Part shown: in pieces, positions 23,801 to 38,800 of the stretch
How positions within the stretch are numbered: position 1 is the stretch's first letter
Layout of the letters: each line of letters opens with the position of its first letter
Origin: Mesostigma viride
Lineage: Eukaryota; Streptophyta; Mesostigmatophyceae; Mesostigmatales; Mesostigmataceae
NCBI GenBank assembly: GCA_009746045.1
Contig: RPFO01000312.1
Span: 2,103,279 to 2,167,278 of the forward strand
Reading direction: 5' to 3'
DNA length: 64,000 nt
Position numbers and translations under genes: made by a program
The notes under the pieces: model-generated
What the model saw: only the letters and a program-made list of their open reading frames with translations
Database searches by the model: none
What the model was told of the DNA's origin: nothing

Positions 23801-26800
23801 ATATTTTGAACTTCCAGTAAACAAAGACAGGCTAGATATCAAACGTCTAGCTTTGCCGTTAACTCTCAAGCATTTCTTATCGCACTAACTGCGCCAAGTA
23901 TACTACAAAAGGTGAGTAGATTGCACCTTATGTCAGCTGCCAGAAGTGAACGCAAGGAAAAGAGGGAAGGGGATTTCCCTCTATCTGCCCTACCCTTGGC
24001 AACCCTATCCTATACTGAACTATTTATAACTCAATAATGCACCAAAGCATGTTTAGATATTGACGTTTGGGTGAGTCATGTTGTTGGTCACGTTTTCATG
24101 TTCCTTGGGTGCTGTTTCTAGCACCAACCCCTAGGGGGTACCGCACACATGGGTTATGTGGCATATAACATGCATCAGAGACTCGCTGGAATTTTATTTG
24201 AAGTCAATGATAAAAAAGGCATTCATGAAAACAAGCACAAATGTACTAGCTAGAAAGAAGAAGATGCCCAAAACCAGCCTGCTTGAACCCACTGAGCTTT
24301 TGAAAGAGTTTTACTAGCATTGCAAGCAATAAGCCATAATCAATATATGTAGGTATGATTATGCAAGATCAACATATATACAACTCAACGTTAAACGCAG
24401 CCGCTGCACAAATCTAGTTATCACTATAGCGGACGGCTTTCGCGTTCAGCCACTCCCCCGCCCGACGTACAGTTGTTCTAACGAATCAGCTGTGATAAAT
24501 TAACTTACAACCAATAAAAAAAAGGTCACACCCCGGCATGCACCCCGGCGTCCATATTACCAGGGTTTGTCACCGTTACGACCAGGTGGGCAAATTCGCC
24601 TCAGGAAAATACAGGCAGGTGCCGAACCGTGCGATGTCATTGGTTCTCGAGCGCCAGGTGTAACTGTCGCAAACCTGCAAACTGTTCTGCGCTTCGACCC
24701 AAACTCGATCCAGTCAAAACCGTTACAAACTGTTGGTTGCGACCAATCGGCTGCTCCGCTGCCTGCTTTTGCCTGCTTTTGGTGCGCAGCCGGTCCACCC
24801 TTGCGTTTTCCTGCTTTTGGTGCGCAGCCGGCCTGCCTCTCGGGTCCGGGCTTCTGCGACCAAACATTCTGCGCTTCGACCAAGCATTCTTCCAGGCAAC
24901 AAAACGGCTGCCGTAACCCTAAACGGCGCAGTTGGTTTGCGGCAAAACGGCTGCTCCGCTGCCTGCTTTTGCCTGCTGTTCACATGTCCCGCTGCCGCTG
25001 TTGTTTGTGGTGTCTGTGATGACGGCGGTATATGGTTGTCGACAGCCACCTGTTTCAGCCGAGACTCGTCGAGAGTTGTTGCTGGGGCGACGACTGTCAG
25101 GTAACAAATCGGCACCCGGTCCGGCGCTTGGGTAAGCTACGCTTTGTTTGCTGCATTTTGGAACCGGGTCGCATGCCTATTTTGGCTTCGAGGGTGTCCC
25201 ATGCACGTATGCCACCGTCTTGAGCGCTTGGTTTGGCTTTCTGTCAATTGGGAACGCTTTGGCACGTCCTTGCATGCATCACTGTGCTTCGAGCCCGTCT
25301 GTTTGCGTTGTGTATCCGTCATGACTGGGAAAGCAGGCCCAGCTTGCTCGGCATTACCATTCGTTGCGTCACTTCCGAGTTGCAGGTATGCCTCCCGCTC
25401 TTTGTTGCTATATTTCGATGGTGGATAATTTCGAATGCCTTTCCATTCTATGACTTGGACCCAGGCAGTGTTTTTCCAATGTGTTTCAGTCAGCAACAGA
25501 CAGCAACTGGAAGAGGCTCGTCTTACCACTGAAATTTTGTGCAGTGAAGTAAACCTACAATGAATCAAACATTATTGTAGGCCACAATAATGTTTAATCC
25601 AGATCCAGGCCTTGCTGGTAGCAGCAATGTTGTATTCCAGGCTACGCATTAGCTTTAGTAAGCCCTAGACTGTCTCTGACTTGCCTAGGGAACGGCACCA
25701 GTTTTCAAACTGCACCACAAGTGCCCAAATCCAGCCTAGGATATATTTCAAGGCCATACCAGGAGCCAAGCATGCACTTGAGTGGATCTTCCTGGGGGTA
25801 TAGTGGGCGGTCCTAGTTCGAGGCCCCTGTGGTCAACAAAAAGATGAATTGAGCCAACGGATTATTTTGAAGGCATACTAGCTAGCAAGGATTGTCAGCT
25901 CGGATATGGAACTCAGGAAGCAGCGGCTCTCCTTAACCTTGACTCGGGCTGACTTTGTGGCCCTGCAAACCAGGCGCTAGGCAGCATACTCATGAGCCGG
26001 GAGATGCACTCATTGGCCGTGTAGCATAGCCTTAATTGCTTGGCCTGCACATTTTTCGGATATGTTGTTTTTCCCCACCCGCAGGTCCCACCTTTTATAA
26101 ATTAATGTAAATTTATCATTAGTTATATGTAGAGCTTCGTAGGGGTATCGTTGATGGTCATAGTTCAAGGTCACTTGAGCTATTAATAGCAACCCCACTC
26201 AGGTGGGCACAGCGAGTGTGCAATGTGGCACACTTATAATGGATGGTGGACCCTTTCTTTCAATCAATGGGTTGGTATTGAGGGCACATTCACTAACCAG
26301 GATGGCATCCCAGCACTATACATTGTAACTGACCCAGCAACCCACAATAAAGAGCTGAAAATACCCCCCAACATACCCGTAAATATACACCTGACAACAC
26401 CTCTAAATAATAACCCTGACAATAACCCTACAAATAACCAATTCGCTTTGAGCGGGGCTTTGGACAGACGAACGTTGTCAGGTACTGTATGGTAAGTTGC
26501 TATGCACAGCATGAATGTAGATGTGGGTGCTGATCCGAAAAATTTGCACTGAGCCCAAAAATCTTGTGCCCACCAAGTGGACACAAGAAAAACTGGCTGT
26601 CCAAATGAGGCACTAGAACGGCATAAGGGATAAGGGGAGTCATTAGATATGTCCAAAAACAAATCATGTTCTACACATCATGGTGCGTGAATGTTTAGCG
26701 AACTAGACAAAGTAACGGACAGCAAAGGTAAAAAAAAATATTGTCTACCGCAATGTGGCTATTCTTGTTTCCACTTTAGGAATGTTTTACTTTACGATGG

Positions 26801-29800
26801 AAGGCTCACAGGCTAGTCAGTAAGCTCAAGGACCCCAGCTCAGGAGGGATGAAGCCGCTCACGTCGGTAGAGCCCAGATTCCTGCAGGCAGGGACAAACA
26901 ACAATGCACTCGTAAAGAGAGAAGAAATCAGCAGCCCAGACAAACAGCATGGGTGGCAACTCATGTGGAGGGCCTAACAGACACAAGCGAGCCAATGCTA
27001 GTGTGAGTTCCATGGTTTCAGCAAGTCTTCAAGGCAAGGTGCCACACGCCGGGTTTGCTGAAATTCAACAAGGGTCACGTGTATTGGCAATGAGTGAAGT
27101 TAAGAGGATAAGGATCTTTAGACCTGCCAGGGTAATCATTATGGAAGGAAATTGTGTGTACTCAATGCCCATTATTCTTAAGGTAGGAGCTGTTGGCAGC
27201 CAATTGTGGTCTTCCAGCTTGCAGGAGAAATAAGATGTAGAAAGGCGCGACTAGGGCCATGGTTTCTGTGTAAGCCTTGCATCTGCCAATAGAAACGATC
27301 CGAAGGTACTGGCATCGGAATTTCCAACAGTAAAACAGATATTGAGTGCTATTATGCATATTAAACATATGGGGTACATACCCCCCTGCCCTTACCGCTA
27401 CTTGAGCTTGAAGTCGGTATACTCAGTCCTAAAAATAGGATTGAGTTTCAAATGACGTACGACGTGTTAATACAGCACATCAACTAAGGGCATTCTTTTC
27501 CATGCCCCTCTATGGGGCAACAATTTAAGCCAAGAGCAGTTTGATCAGGGTAAGAATGATCAGGGGACAAAACATCTGCGCAAGTTTATCAATCGTTCAG
27601 GCTCACCCTTGGCCTGGAAAGCCTTTGCTCAGTGCTACATACGTTCTCAACCTCAACAACTGGGTACATATGGATATATGGAGCTCAACATGCACTGTGA
27701 ATGTCTTACAGGCTGACCAGAGGCCTCAAGCTTCCCAGCGCAGGTGGGATGGTCCCGGCTAGTTTTGTAGTCGCAAGAGTGCTGTGGTGGGCAGCCAGAA
27801 GCATTCCAGGGCATTGCAAACAGAAGGAACAGATGAGCCATGGATGAGCAGCGAAGCTGTTGTGATTTGCGCGCCTGCCATGGGACACGCTCAGGGGTAA
27901 GGCCACAAGATCCCCAAACCGTGCTATGTAAGTAGTTATAAAAGGCCACTAGGCAGGATCATGCAGCCACTTGGCATTAGCCAATAGCAGTTGCGCGCTC
28001 AACAGACATTTATTTGGAAGGTTCTGTCTGAACCCAACGATGACCCACCGAGGCAGCAAGGTATTCAAAACTAAAAGAGGTCAAGCAACTTAGGACTTGG
28101 CCACTCCTCTATCCACCATCCAAGCAGCCGAAGGCGTTTTTGACAGGCACCGTCGGCACTGACAAGCTATTTGGGTGCACAGCTAGCTAGATGCGCAGGT
28201 GATTAAAGAATGATGATTGGCCTTGATATAATGATAGATGGGACACTACTACATCGATAGATGGGATGCATGGATGGATGTCTCTCTGTTTGGGGTGAAA
28301 AAAACTCACCTCCTATGTGCTCTACACATGTCTGTGAATCTGCTTGAGGTCATGCCTTGTAAGGGGAAGTTATTACGTTTGTGTGGATAAGATCTGAAAC
28401 CCACCAGCAATACTTCAGGCTAACAAATACTGGCTAGATGTCAAACGTCAAGCCTTGCTGCAGTGCTCTTAACAATTTCTTACCGCATTGTCAGAATTTT
28501 CTCCTATGTCCAATAGTAGACATGGTGACAATAAAGATTGAATACTAATAATCATTATATTACGAATTCCTGACTACCACCTTTTCGCTCTGCAAAAGCC
28601 ATGCTGCGGATCCCAGGTGAGGACCAGTAGCGTCCATGGCCACTAGACTTGGACCTAAGGTAAGTGCAACTTAGGTTGCATTGTCCTGGACAGTGCATTG
28701 GTGGCTTCTGCGAAAATGAGAACGGGTCGACGGGAGTCGAATAGAGTCGCACTAAATAAGTGGCTGAAATGTAAGCGTCTGCATGCGCCAATAACCAGCA
28801 CGTACAGCTAACAATGGCATGCTAATCCTAGCACTACAGCACAAGGAAACAAATCTTGGGCTCTTTGTTAGAACAGATGTCCATGGAACCTTTGTACGTA
28901 ACCCATTCCCTGAACATCTAATGTCCGTGAATGCATAGTGAAGAGATTTCACCGCATGTCAGCTGTTTCAAGCAAATACAAGGAATAGACGGAAGGGGTT
29001 TCCCTCTACTCCAACCTATCAATTCAGTGCAGTGCACCGCAGTGCAGTCAATTGCCAAGTAAGGCCAAGCCAGGCAACACAAGTCACGTCAAGTCTAGGC
29101 TGGGCAAGTTTAGGAAAGTCTACGCAATCAAGTTTAGGCAAGTACGCCAAAGAAAATGGCATGGGAGATTGATCACAGCGCCCTGCCAAGCACACAGCGA
29201 GGGATAGGAGGGTTTGAGCCATGGATGTGACGCGGGATGTCATGGCTTCTTGAACGCGGCTTCCCAGCGCGGGTTTCGGATCTGCCTGCCACTTTAAAGT
29301 TTGTTTGATCCACAGATAGCTGTCTATTGCTGCAATCTAGACCCAGCAGGCCAGTGACAATCAACGAAAGTATTAGTATGCGTGAAACTCTACGGTGTGT
29401 AGGGTAACGCCACCATCCTCAGTAATGAGGTACATATAGCGTCGAGCCAATGGCATTGTGCTGGGCTTTTAGTGCCTCGTATTAGCGACAATTATCAAAG
29501 TTTTTTATATTGGGTAGTGTCAAGCCGATGAAAAGAAAATCACGTATGCCAAGTCAACCCAAGGAAAGCATGTCCAGCCTTGCCATGCCATGTCAAGGCA
29601 TGCCAAGACTTGTCCTGGCTGCTCATGTCCTGCTTGCAATGGCTTGTCATGTAATGTCATGCACTGTCTGTCATGGCACGGGCGCATGGCTTTGCAATGG
29701 AATGCAATGCTATCCTTTGCTAATTTATGCGATGCTATTCTATTCCTAGTATTCTATCCCATTATAAGCTAGTATATGAAACAAAAAACTAATCAGTACC

Positions 29801-32800
29801 TCTACCATAGGTCCTCTTCGATAGCAAATTTGTTGAGATAGGCCGCATTTGTTTACCCCTGTGGCTTGGTGTGTTTCTCCTGTCAAACAGGTGACAGCTT
29901 AATATACTCAAGTTTCTTACTGCTAGCATACTGTAATAAAATGAATGTCTTTAGATGATGCGAAAGGGGCAATATCGACAACATCTAAAAATGTTTTGAC
30001 AAAGGGTGAATATTGGCTGGTTGGGTGGATGGATCGCTGAACTGCATGGACACATGGATGAATGAAGGAGATGTTTGTGAACCTCAGGCAGAACATACTA
30101 ATAGCAGGCTAATTTCATTCTCTCTACTTTCTAAGATGCACTCGCTGAAACTTGCTTTAAAACTGTATCATCTGTGTGCTGCCTGAAGTACTTGGACAAA
30201 ACCCTGTCCTGCATGGGGAAGGTGTTTCACGTCCGCAGGAACAAAGGGCTTGACTTGTTTGAGCCAGTATGTTTTCCATGAAATGAACAGGTCAGCTAAT
30301 ACTAAAATCCGATGTGGCACTACATGTATACACCTATGCTGGCATCAGTCAGTACAAAATGAGTTGTTGCTTGCATGTGCAAAGGCTGGGAATTCCATGT
30401 TTTTCACCTACCTGCAAACCCAAATGCAACTTAAATCTCGCAACATCACACTTACTCGAAGGTAAAGCCATGTGTTTACCATTCGTTCAACCACTATCAG
30501 CGGGCAAAAAACATCCTGAAACACTAGTGCTTTGAAAAGTAGAAAAAAGTAACAGTTACCCAAGGATCAAACACTTCAAGAAAACAGACTCTTTGAAATG
30601 CCACTGGTCTGTATGATACAAAAAATGCATTTTGGTTGACCGCAATGCGTCTATTCTGGTTTCCACACTAGGTATGATACTTGACTACTTCGAAATCCAG
30701 GGCTCACATGCTAGCCAGCGAGGGCATGACCGTCATCCAAGAGGGGATGGAGCCGCTGATATTGGTATTTTGAAGAGACCTGCAGGAAGGGACAAAAAAC
30801 AATGGCCATTCGTACAGAGAGAAGAAGTCAGCAGCCCCAGACAAGCAGCATGGGTGCCAACTCATATGGAGGGCCAAACAGACACAGCAAGCCTGTTCAA
30901 GTTAGTTCCTGGAATTCCGTGGTTACAGCCAGACACTGGCAAGGTGCAACAAGCGTGGTTTGCTGAAATTAAACATTAGGGCCAGATGTTCTAGGGTTCA
31001 TTTAATGATAACCTTGGCAAATATGAAGTTCATCATGACTTCACTCAAGTCATGAGGATTAGGAAGTCAAGATTTGCCAAGGTATTCTTTATAAAAGGAA
31101 TATGTTTTCCATACGCCAGTGTTTTATTTGGGAGCTGTTGGCAGCCAATCGTGGCTGTGCACCACAAAGTTGAATTATTGTAGAGCTGCCTAGCAGGTAC
31201 AGAAGTACTAGCCACATGAGTTTCCCCACAGGGGAGCACATGGTTATGAAATTTATTGTGGGGGCGTCCTTGTGTTGTTTGTCGGGCAGGGGAGATGCGA
31301 GCTCGTGTCAACAAGCCATGTATAAAAGTTTTGTCACTAAATTGATATGTAAATCCGCCGTTTCTATTTTTTTTAGCCTCGTGGGTAACGTGCGTCGTGC
31401 GTTTACTTGCTTGGGCGATGTCACTAGGAATGGCTGTGCGCCCATCACAATGCTGGTCGTCTGCGTGCGACATCTTTGTCGCCTCCGCGGACAGAGCCTC
31501 TTTTCCCCAGTGAGACCCGCAGGGTCTTTCCCCGTTCTTTTACTATAGGGGCCCAAAGGGCCCCCTCTTCTTGTCTCATTGATAAAGCATGACAATCATG
31601 ATTGCGGGGGTTGAGCGTGTTCATTGGGTGACAATTGGTAAACATGGGGAAATTACAAAAATAGTGAATAGGTGCTGAAGCTAAGGTCCATTGGAGTACC
31701 TTCATACCATGAGAAACAATTTTATTACAATAAGTGTGTGCAGGCTTTACAAGGAGCCTAGCCACACCATCAAAATCATTGTTCAAGTCATTGTCAAGTT
31801 AGGCCAGTTTCACCATGCTGGGGCCCGGCACTTTCCGCTTTGGTCCAATCTTGTCCCCCAACAGCAGCGAGGGTGGGTGGGTGGGAGCTGCATAAAGGCC
31901 TCCCTACGTGCACCGCACCACTCTATGTACACATGTGCACCAGTACCACAAAGGGGGGGCATGTGTGCCAGTAGGCACTAGTACCGGCGCAACGCCAGTC
32001 CCCTTCTACTCTAGTCCTATGTAGCACAAAAAACAACTCACATGGTGTAGGTGACGTATGGTAGAGCTACGCTACAGGCGGCAGATGGTCCCCCTTTGAG
32101 CCCACCGCAACATAACTATAAAATGAGCAGATAGCTCAGAAAGTATCCATGTTAGCGTTTTCCACGTGGAAGCTCGCCCTAAAACCCTTGGAAACACAGA
32201 CACATATTTTGGTCGCGCATTTTGACACCCCAACTTATGTACAGGGCCCTAGCCAGCTCTCAGCTATTTTTTCCTCAATGCCTTACTGGACCCACAGTTG
32301 CCAAGTTGGCTGATGGTTAGTCTCCGCACGTGGCAGCTTGATATGAGCAATAAAAAAAGGAGTCCCTGCCCGACTTGCAGTTAGCGATAGTCCGGTGGCA
32401 GGATTTAGAGCATCGTCGAATATTACCAGCGCAATATTCGGTAGCCCCCATGAGCTTAGGTTTTAGTTAGCAATAGTCTCGGACTATAACTTTTATGCGC
32501 CCGTATATAATCGTCGCCCATCCTGCGCAGGATGTCTGAGACTATTGCTAACTCTTGCCACTGTGTAGAAGCAGGCATGACATGCTCTAAGCTGCACTGT
32601 ATCTGCATAAACAGAGCAAACGCGGGCTAACTAATTGAACAACAGGTACAAGTACAAATCGAGTTCCATAACTCACAGGAATCTGAGCTTTGTCAGACCA
32701 CTGAATTCATCTGGAATGGTGCAAGATAACCGCACACAACCGTCCACCCGTCTGCGCGGGGACAGAGTGCGAGCAGTAGGAAGCAATAAGAATCAGAACA

Positions 32801-35800
32801 CCATTCAAGAAGGGAGAGACATCCGACAAACGTGGTTTGGGTGGCAAGGTCATGACTGGGGCCTTCCAATCTAGCTGGCAGGCAACTTTGCCCAAATGAG
32901 CTTACATAGTACAGCACCGGCCAGCATAGTTCCTGTACATGTAGTGGGTGTATTTCAGTAATGGGCATTGACCTCACAACTTCTTTTTTATAATTTGGTG
33001 CGAGAAGTACACAACTGTAAAGGAAAAAAATCAGGAAAGGTACAATAATTCATGAATTAAAATTTGTGCGACGCTTAGGATGCGGGTTTGACTCGGTGTG
33101 AAAAGGCAAACTAAAACCGCTCGGAGTGCTGCTGGGAATGCGAGGTACAAAGGGAACATGACTTGCTAAAAGCCGTAGCTATAGCGTGGCCTTGCCTTGC
33201 AAAGGAGAAATCCCAGCGTCACGCCTGAGATGAAATCATTAAAAGCGAACTACTGATTATTTGGGGACATGGCCGATGTGACCACAGCCTATACTGACTC
33301 ATTGGCAAAGAAATGCGGCACCCCATGACCAAGCAACCCATACATTTGGGGAAAAAGCAAAACTTTAAATCCCAGTCCTGTCAGGACACTACTTGACATA
33401 CCTTGATCAAATCTATCCGGGTATCACGTGGGAGGGACATACAACCATCCCCTTCACCAATTTCAACATTGAATTTCAATTTCGGTGTTTTTGCTACATG
33501 CTCCACCGTGAACGTAAGTAGAAGACACTTTACGCATAGCTCACCATAAGTCCGCTCCAAGCTAAGCACATCCTGTTTGCACTAGCCAGCTATCAGCTAT
33601 TTTTTCCTCACTGTCTTACTGGACACAGAGTTGCCAGGTTGGCTTATGGTTACTCTCGATTGCGCGTGTGGCTGCTTGCCTTTTGAGCATTAAAAAAAAA
33701 GTCCCTGCCCGACTTGCCAAAGTGCAGCAGGGGTCACATGCTCTATTAACAGCACCGTATCTGCAAAACCAGAGCATACGTAGGTCAACTCATTGAAAAA
33801 CTTACAATGAAACAAGTCCGATTCAAGTTACAGTACACAACTTACAAGGCTGTCACACTTAAGAGACCACCGAGCTGAGGTGGAAGGCAGCCAGAAAGTA
33901 AGGGATTGCCTGACACCAACCTGCGCCGGGACAGAGTGTGAGCAGTAGGAAGCCAGCAAAATCCAAACACCTTTCAGTGAGTTAACTCTTGGATGGTACT
34001 GAGTCCGTTCTAGTGGCTTGAGTTGAACTTACAGTGTAAGCCACTAGAACGGACGGAGTTTGTGCCCTCTGTAGGACACATGAGGTAAGGTGTTCGAAGG
34101 TCAAGTATGATGGAAGCACCTTCTATGGGACCACACCTCTCTCAGGATCACACATTGACTGTCCAACTCACCACCTAAACAGGGACTGCTGAGCTGGCAC
34201 ACCCAGGGGGGGGGTCTACATCGAGCCAAATTTGAGCTATTTTGGCTGTTTTTCGGGGTCCTTTTTGCTATCTTTCTTGTGCCTCTGTGTGTTTCTTCGC
34301 GAAGTGAATGACCCTATGCCTGGTTGTTAGTAGGAAAAAGTCCCATGCGGTAGCCACGGTCAACTACTGTAACTCGTGTAAACATTCATTTTTGCATTTG
34401 GAAGGCCATACACTCCGTGTGCATGGCCATACTCCCATGGGCGGGCTGCTATTCATAGCAGCCACGGGACATGAATACGGGACCAATAACCTGAACCCCA
34501 AGAAGGTTAACGGTTAAGTTTGCTTTGGTGCAATACTCGCCAACAAATCCCTTTTGGGCCAAGCATTTGTGCAAGTACGCTCAGTCCGTTCTAGGGACTG
34601 AGCTTTTACCACTGCACTGAGAGTAAACCCCTCAACCGTCCTGGCATCAATTTTTTACCTCCAGTTTTTTTGCGTGATCTACTTTTTGGCAGGAATTCAA
34701 GATCTAGATTTGTACTGTGCGTAGCAACTTTGACCAGCTGTTGGACCACACAATCGCTACGTGCCAAAGTAATTAATTAATTAATTAATTACACGCGGTC
34801 CCGTTGGTCCGAAGCCGCCACGGTTTAGTTTGGTCAGGACAGCGGTATGCATGAACGATTCAACCAACACAGCACGGCGTAATAAACATTGGCCATAAGG
34901 AGTGCCACCAAAAAAGAAGCACATTTGACGTTTGACAGCCAAAGAATACGGTAGTAATACACGGAAATTTTGATTTGTAGGATGGCCGGGTTTTCCAAAA
35001 CCATAAACAGTACACTTGGCACTCTATGCTCAGGTACAGGGCATCGATGTACTTAGAACGCACTACGACATTCACTCAAGCGGAAAATTTTTACTAGGAG
35101 TTGGTCGTCCGGACTGGAATATTTGCTTGCGTTCAGTGAGCCCTAAATGTGCACACGTTCCATAGACGGTTGCAGTAGACAAGGTGACGTGTCCTGCCGG
35201 AGAACGGCCACAAACGCCGGAGAACACTGGACGGTTAGCACCAGGGGCCCGGGGGCGAAGCCCCCGTTCTTGTTAGTGCTGACTACACATTAATGGGCTG
35301 AGTCATCCCTAGTGAACGCATCTCAAGTAGGCTTCCTCAGCAATATTTTGTAGGCCTACCCACAAACTAAGCCATCTGTTTCATTTAGCCCCAAACAACA
35401 GTTAGCCCACAGTCCTGGGGACACTCTGTCCCACCTGAGTATGTCCCTCAGATTGTCCCACCCAGAAGGTGAATCACTACGTTACACAATTTAACCCTTG
35501 CACACACAAAGACGCAAGCTGAGATTATTGACCGAGCAGCGGATCAAGTCAACAAACACATTGGGAAAAAGTTGCGGCATGGACAACTCTTCACAATCAT
35601 GTTGTCAAATTAATGCTGGGCATCACAAGGGCAGTGGGTTGGAGTTGGCTGTATAATTAGGGCAGTTAAATACAGCACATCATACAGCAGGCATTCTTGG
35701 TGCGTGCTTTTCCATGGGGCAACAACGACCAACCACAGATTCTAAGAAGGATATCAGGGAACAGCGCACCCCAGCAAGCTGATATAGTGTTCGAGTTTAC

Positions 35801-38800
35801 CTCGGCCTTGGCTAGGTGCTTCGTATGTACTCCATCTCCAAAATTGGGTACAGGATATATTGAGCTCAACATGCACCATTCATGTCTTACACGGTGGCAC
35901 AATTCGTCAAGCCTCCAAGCTCCATGGGGATTGTCCCGCTTAGTTTCGGCAATTGAAACACCCCACTGTGGTGGGCAGCCATGCAGAAGCATTTCGTGGT
36001 GCAACCAAAGGGAAAGATATGAGCAGCAAAGTTGTTGTGGTTTTCGTGCCTGCAAATGAACACGCTCACCAGTACAATAGAAAAGAGGTGAAGGGTTTCA
36101 CGGTCACTGGGCTGGATAATGCAGTCACTGTGCATTAGGTAACCACTGCCAAGACTGGCCTGGCAATAGGAAGGCTCTATCCACCCTTAACGTGATACAC
36201 AAGGCAGGAATGTACTGAAAAGGAATACAAATCAAGAAAGGACTTCAAATGCCATTACATACTGAAATTACCCATCTTTTACCCCCGTATTACCCGAAGT
36301 TGGAGCCCAGAGTGTTCTTCCTTCGCTACATTCATACTGCATGATAGTTTGGCAATGGCAATCTCATGATGCCATGAGTATGATGCCATGAGTATGTTGT
36401 CCTATTATACTCGATGAGGTAAATGAGTTGGGCATGGTTGGTGGCCATGGTGGTGTGTAATATGAATGATCTTGCATGCTTGCAAACTGCTAGCAATCAC
36501 CAGTCAGGACTCGTTAGAAGACTGATAGTTTTTGTGACTTTCAGGCAGCAGCCGTGCCACAATTGAGCCCAGTTTGTTGCCATATTTTACAAACTCTACT
36601 TTTAACAAGAAATGGTGTTTGGACTCGGGTCCAGGTTGTGGGTCCAGGCTTCTAACAAAAATTCAGTCTTAAAATTCAGTGATTTGAAGAATATGGATTT
36701 GGTCCAACGTGATTTTTTTCATGAAAGTCGCAGAGGATTGCAAGATATGGACAGCTATTTCCAACTAAAACAGCGATTTCCACAGCATAACTTCGAGGTA
36801 CCCCCCCTTCTCTTAATGCTACAAGAACTCAAAGTACAAATACCCAGTTCTCTGGAGAGTTTCTACAGTCAACAAGTACAACTTAACATTTAACTAGCTC
36901 AGCAATTTTGCAACTCTGGTTCCATAACAAGTTGATATACACTTCAGTGCTCACAGAGCATTCAATGCGGACAAGGACCCCAGCTCAGGGGGAATGACGC
37001 CGCTCAGTTGTTGGATAGCACCCAGACCCCTGCAGGAAGGGACAAGTAAAAATGCCCGCGTAAAGAGAGAAGAAATCAGCAGCCCCAGACAAACAGCATG
37101 GGTGCAAACTCATGTGCAGGGCCTGACAGACACAGACAAGTGAGCCTACGCAGGCAAGTTGTCAAGTAATTTTACCCTGTGTGCCCAACTGCCTGTTTAT
37201 ATTTAATCTTGGCCGTTATGTGTGTAAACGGAGGTTAATTAAGGTTGCGTCATTATTAATCGCACCCGCCTGCCGTAGTATTTCTGGCCGATAATTAATT
37301 AGGCTAGGTAGGGCTTGCCGTGATATTTCCGGCACAAGTCGTAGCACTGAAAATAGTGCAGTACCGCAAAAGTTATAGTATGCCGAAGTTACAATAATCG
37401 GCACAATACTTTGCGTGTTCAGGTGCCCAATTTACTAAGTCGGTGCTGCAATTTGTACGTCACATACTTTGTAGTGACTAGTACGTTATAATGTCAGCCA
37501 TTGCGTGCTGAACAGTTAGGTCGTCGACTCATGACATGTGGTACGATGTCCTAGTGTCCATGCGCTAACTTCAGTGTACAGTCAGTAAAGTTATGCATGC
37601 CAGCGCCGCCACAATGTGTGTGTGTGCGTTGATAAGGAAGTTGCAAGCTACGTTGCACTCACCTTTCCGGTCCTGGCCATGAGGCTATGGACGTTTTGGT
37701 CCCACCCGGGAACCGCACCATGCCTTTGGCGGTGAGGAACGGTGGTAACCGGTATTATTAAATATGCAATGAAAATTCGTCAACTCAAATGTCCGCAATT
37801 AATTCGAACCTAGGCGTACATTATTCTAACACTAGTGCATGCATTTCCATGATTCAGCCAGACATTGGCAAGGTGCCACGCACATGGTTTGCTAGAACTG
37901 GAGGGGAAATGGAAGGCTTACAGACTAGCCATTGAGATCATCGACCCCAGCTCAAAGGGGATGGTGCCGCTCACTTTGCTACCAGATAGGGTCCTGCAAG
38001 GAGAGTCAAGCATTAATCAACCATGCAGAAGAAAAGATATTAGAGATCAGCAGCCCCAGATAAAAAGAACTAGTGTGAGCCCATGTGAAGCGTCTGACAC
38101 ACAAGTGAGGCTATTGCCTGGAATTCCTTTCTGCCAAAGCTTCGCAACTGGTGATTCTTACATTCAAACGGCCATTGGAAGTAGGTTTGGGACATTTCCC
38201 GGTAAAAGGCATGCATGCATTAGGCCACCATCATTGGAAAATACATGTACGTGAATACAGAGCCCTGTAATTGTACAAGAGGGCGGTGGTTCTGTACATC
38301 TTGATGTATGCCTGTGTGCATTTCAAAGGCAACTAACCATGCATGGATAGAACAAGCAAGTACTAGGCATAGTGCCGGTGCAGAGAGCGCACTGCAGGCT
38401 CTCATGCGAATGACGGTTATCGGTCGTTTCTTGCGACGACGGCACCAACATGCACGGTGGCCCAACTTCTTTATACATTTATTAACTGACATCATTTATT
38501 AGGAGGTGACCATTGGAAAGGTGGTTTTACCCGTGAATACACTCCTAGAGAGAAGGCCATGAAGTTTCTGAAAATTGAAACAGTTAGCGGAAAACGGGTC
38601 TACTATATTGTAGACTGGAGATAAAAAATCAACTTCAAATTTTATATAAGTATCGCACTTGACAGATCTCCGTGAGAGGATTCTTGATCATAACTTATAC
38701 ATCGGAATGTCTGTTTTCAGTTGAGAACGAAGGCCTAAAAGACAGTTCATTTCAGTATTCTTTTTCCCACAGTTTATACGACATTGAGAGTTCGTGATCG

